Part shown: positions 62,875-64,000 of the stretch, piece after piece
Position numbering within the stretch: the first letter of the stretch is position 1
How the letters are laid out: the number at the start of each line of letters is the position of its first letter
Source of the DNA: Arthrobacter sp. MYb23
GTDB taxonomy: Bacteria > Actinomycetota > Actinomycetes > Actinomycetales > Micrococcaceae
DNA length: 64,000 nt
Direction: 5' to 3'
NCBI RefSeq assembly: GCF_002979775.1
Contig: NZ_PCPR01000004.1
Coordinates: 1-64,000 of the forward strand
Program-made: the position numbers and the translations under genes
The notes under the pieces: model-generated
What the model was told of the DNA's origin: nothing
The model's database searches: none
What the model saw: the letters and a program-made list of their open reading frames with translations, nothing else

Positions 62875-64000
62875 ATGAGCATGCTCGGCACCAAATGGAA
62901 GCTCCACGGCAACGGCAAGTCCATCCGCCCCGGCCACGTGGTGGCTCCCGACGAGCGGCTGGCTTGGCCCCTGACCATCGGCATCGGCATGCAGCACGTG
63001 GTTGCCATGTTCGGCGCCACCTTCCTGGTCCCCATCATCACGGGCATGCCGCCGGCAACCACCCTGCTCTTCTCGGGCATCGGCACGCTGCTGTTCCTAG
63101 TGATCACCAGGGGCCGCGTGCCCAGCTACCTGGGTTCCAGCTTCGCGTTCATCGCCCCCATCATGGCGTCCCAGCAGCAGTACGGCGTGAGTGGCGCGTT
63201 GGGCGGCGTGGTGCTTGCCGGCGTCGTACTGGCGCTTATTGGTGCGGTAGTCCAGAAGTTCGGCGCCGAGTGGATCAACCGGCTCATGCCGCCGATCGTT
63301 ACCGGCGCGATTGTGGCGCTGATCGGCCTGAACTTGGCTCCGGCCGCGAAGGCGAACTTCGACCTCGCACCCGTTACCGCGCTGATCACGCTGGTGACGA
63401 TCATCCTGGTTTCTGTTCTTTTCCGCGGAATTCTGGGGCGCTTGAGCATCCTGGTGGGTGTTGTGGTGGGGTACCTTGTGGCGATGATGCGCGGCGAGGT
63501 GTCCTACGAAAAGATGGACGCCGCCGCGTGGATTGGCCTGCCGCTGTTCCAGACGCCCGAATTCCACATCGGCGTAGTGGGGCTGTTCGTGCCCGTGGTG
63601 CTGGTTCTCGTGGCTGAAAACGTAGGGCATGTGAAGTCGGTGGCCGCGATGACCGGCCAGAACCTCGACGGCGTTTCCGGCCGCGCGCTGATGGCCGACG
63701 GCGCCGCGACCGTACTTGCCGGGTTCGGCGGCGGTTCCGGTACCACGACTTATGCGGAGAACATTGGCGTTATGGCCGCTACCAAGGTCTACTCGACGGC
63801 GGCCTACTGGGTGGCCGGTATCTTCGCCATCCTGCTGAGCTTCTCCCCGAAATTCGGCGAACTGATCGCCACCGTCCCCGCCGGTGTCCTGGGCGGCGCT
63901 GCGACCATGCTGTACGGCATGATCGGTGTGCTCGGCGTGAAGATCTGGGTGCAGAACAAGGTCAACTTCTCCAACCCGATCAACCTGACCACCGCTGCTG
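62875..64000 (+). CDS. NCS2-family uracil/xanthine permease (3' end outside window)
   Basis: The first 375 residues of a nucleobase:cation symporter-2 permease. It has IGMQHVVAMFGATFLVPI, GAIVALIGLNLA, AENVGHVKSVAAMTGQNL (the conserved Glu/His stretch) and GFGGGSGTTTYAENIGVMAATKVYS, as in UraA-type uracil permeases. ATG at 62875 has GAGGAAGG upstream. The gene runs beyond base 64000. Confidence 0.92.
   Translation, partial: MSMLGTKWKLHGNGKSIRPGHVVAPDERLAWPLTIGIGMQHVVAMFGATFLVPIITGMPPATTLLFSGIGTLLFLVITRGRVPSYLGSSFAFIAPIMASQQQYGVSGALGGVVLAGVVLALIGAVVQKFGAEWINRLMPPIVTGAIVALIGLNLAPAAKANFDLAPVTALITLVTIILVSVLFRGILGRLSILVGVVVGYLVAMMRGEVSYEKMDAAAWIGLPLFQTPEFHIGVVGLFVPVVLVLVAENVGHVKSVAAMTGQNLDGVSGRALMADGAATVLAGFGGGSGTTTYAENIGVMAATKVYSTAAYWVAGIFAILLSFSPKFGELIATVPAGVLGGAATMLYGMIGVLGVKIWVQNKVNFSNPINLTTAA

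Overview
The window is a GC-rich chromosomal segment of an actinobacterium, most likely Arthrobacter, Paenarthrobacter or a close relative in the Micrococcaceae. This rests on the tilS-hpt-ftsH-folE-folP-folB-folK-DUF3180 order, typically actinobacterial families (ANTAR, DUF3180, DUF2342, DUF3618, WXG-type proteins), many GTG and TTG starts, and 4-bp start/stop overlaps. I read 62 protein genes, no rRNA, tRNA, CRISPR array or insertion sequence, and several families of short repeats. No genus was assigned by comparison.

1-19.2 kb: a C/A-rich non-coding stretch with a 32-bp tandem repeat, then a DHA2 efflux transporter and a long leftward gene series. In order of transcription this is dacB, DUF2342, tilS, hpt, then (after an islet) ftsH, folE, folP, folB, folK, DUF3180, two PH-domain membrane proteins, a DUF2520 dehydrogenase and panC. 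It covers cell-wall recycling, tRNA-Ile lysidinylation, purine salvage, membrane proteolysis, folate synthesis and pantothenate synthesis. The islet between hpt and ftsH holds an AbiEi-like/nuclease protein and a lipoprotein cysteine peptidase, bordered by short repeats.

19.2-26.9 kb: rightward genes for a long WXG-domain protein, a partner of unknown function, an RDD protein and a small membrane protein (probably type VII secretion related). A SatD-like regulator and an unknown gene follow. Next come a leftward DUF3618/holin-like/low-complexity stress-envelope trio and a divergent FUSC-family exporter.

26.9-38.9 kb: the most interesting region, a heptose cluster in a Gram-positive. It has gmhA, gmhB, two full-length HldE-type kinase/nucleotidyltransferases, three GT9 (heptosyltransferase-family) enzymes, two other glycosyltransferases and two short-chain dehydrogenases/epimerases. 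Six genes (gmhB, GT9, GT, GT4, gmhA, hldE2) are chained by five successive 4-bp overlaps. Together they can plausibly take sedoheptulose 7-phosphate to a nucleotide-activated heptose and polymerise it into a surface glycan, with no other LPS genes in sight.

38.9-54 kb: a SigF/SigB-like sigma factor, a GAF-ANTAR regulator, DUF1761, an AraC regulator, a Cof-type phosphatase, a second AbiEi-like/nuclease paralogue preceded by DnaA-box-like sites, serS, a diacylglycerol-kinase-family enzyme, pheA, a rhodanese, a rightward peptidase S51/amidase/POT transporter group, a DUF4190 membrane protein and an SDR.

54-64 kb: pgm, an ECF sigma factor fused to its own zinc-finger/transmembrane anti-sigma-like domain, a TetR/DHA2 efflux pair with paired operators, a nitroreductase, a GH26-like hydrolase fused to an OpgC-type acyltransferase, and an NCS2 nucleobase permease cut by the window end. 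Clear hairpin terminators lie after ppa, the AbiEi-like gene, the POT transporter and the second DHA2 transporter.
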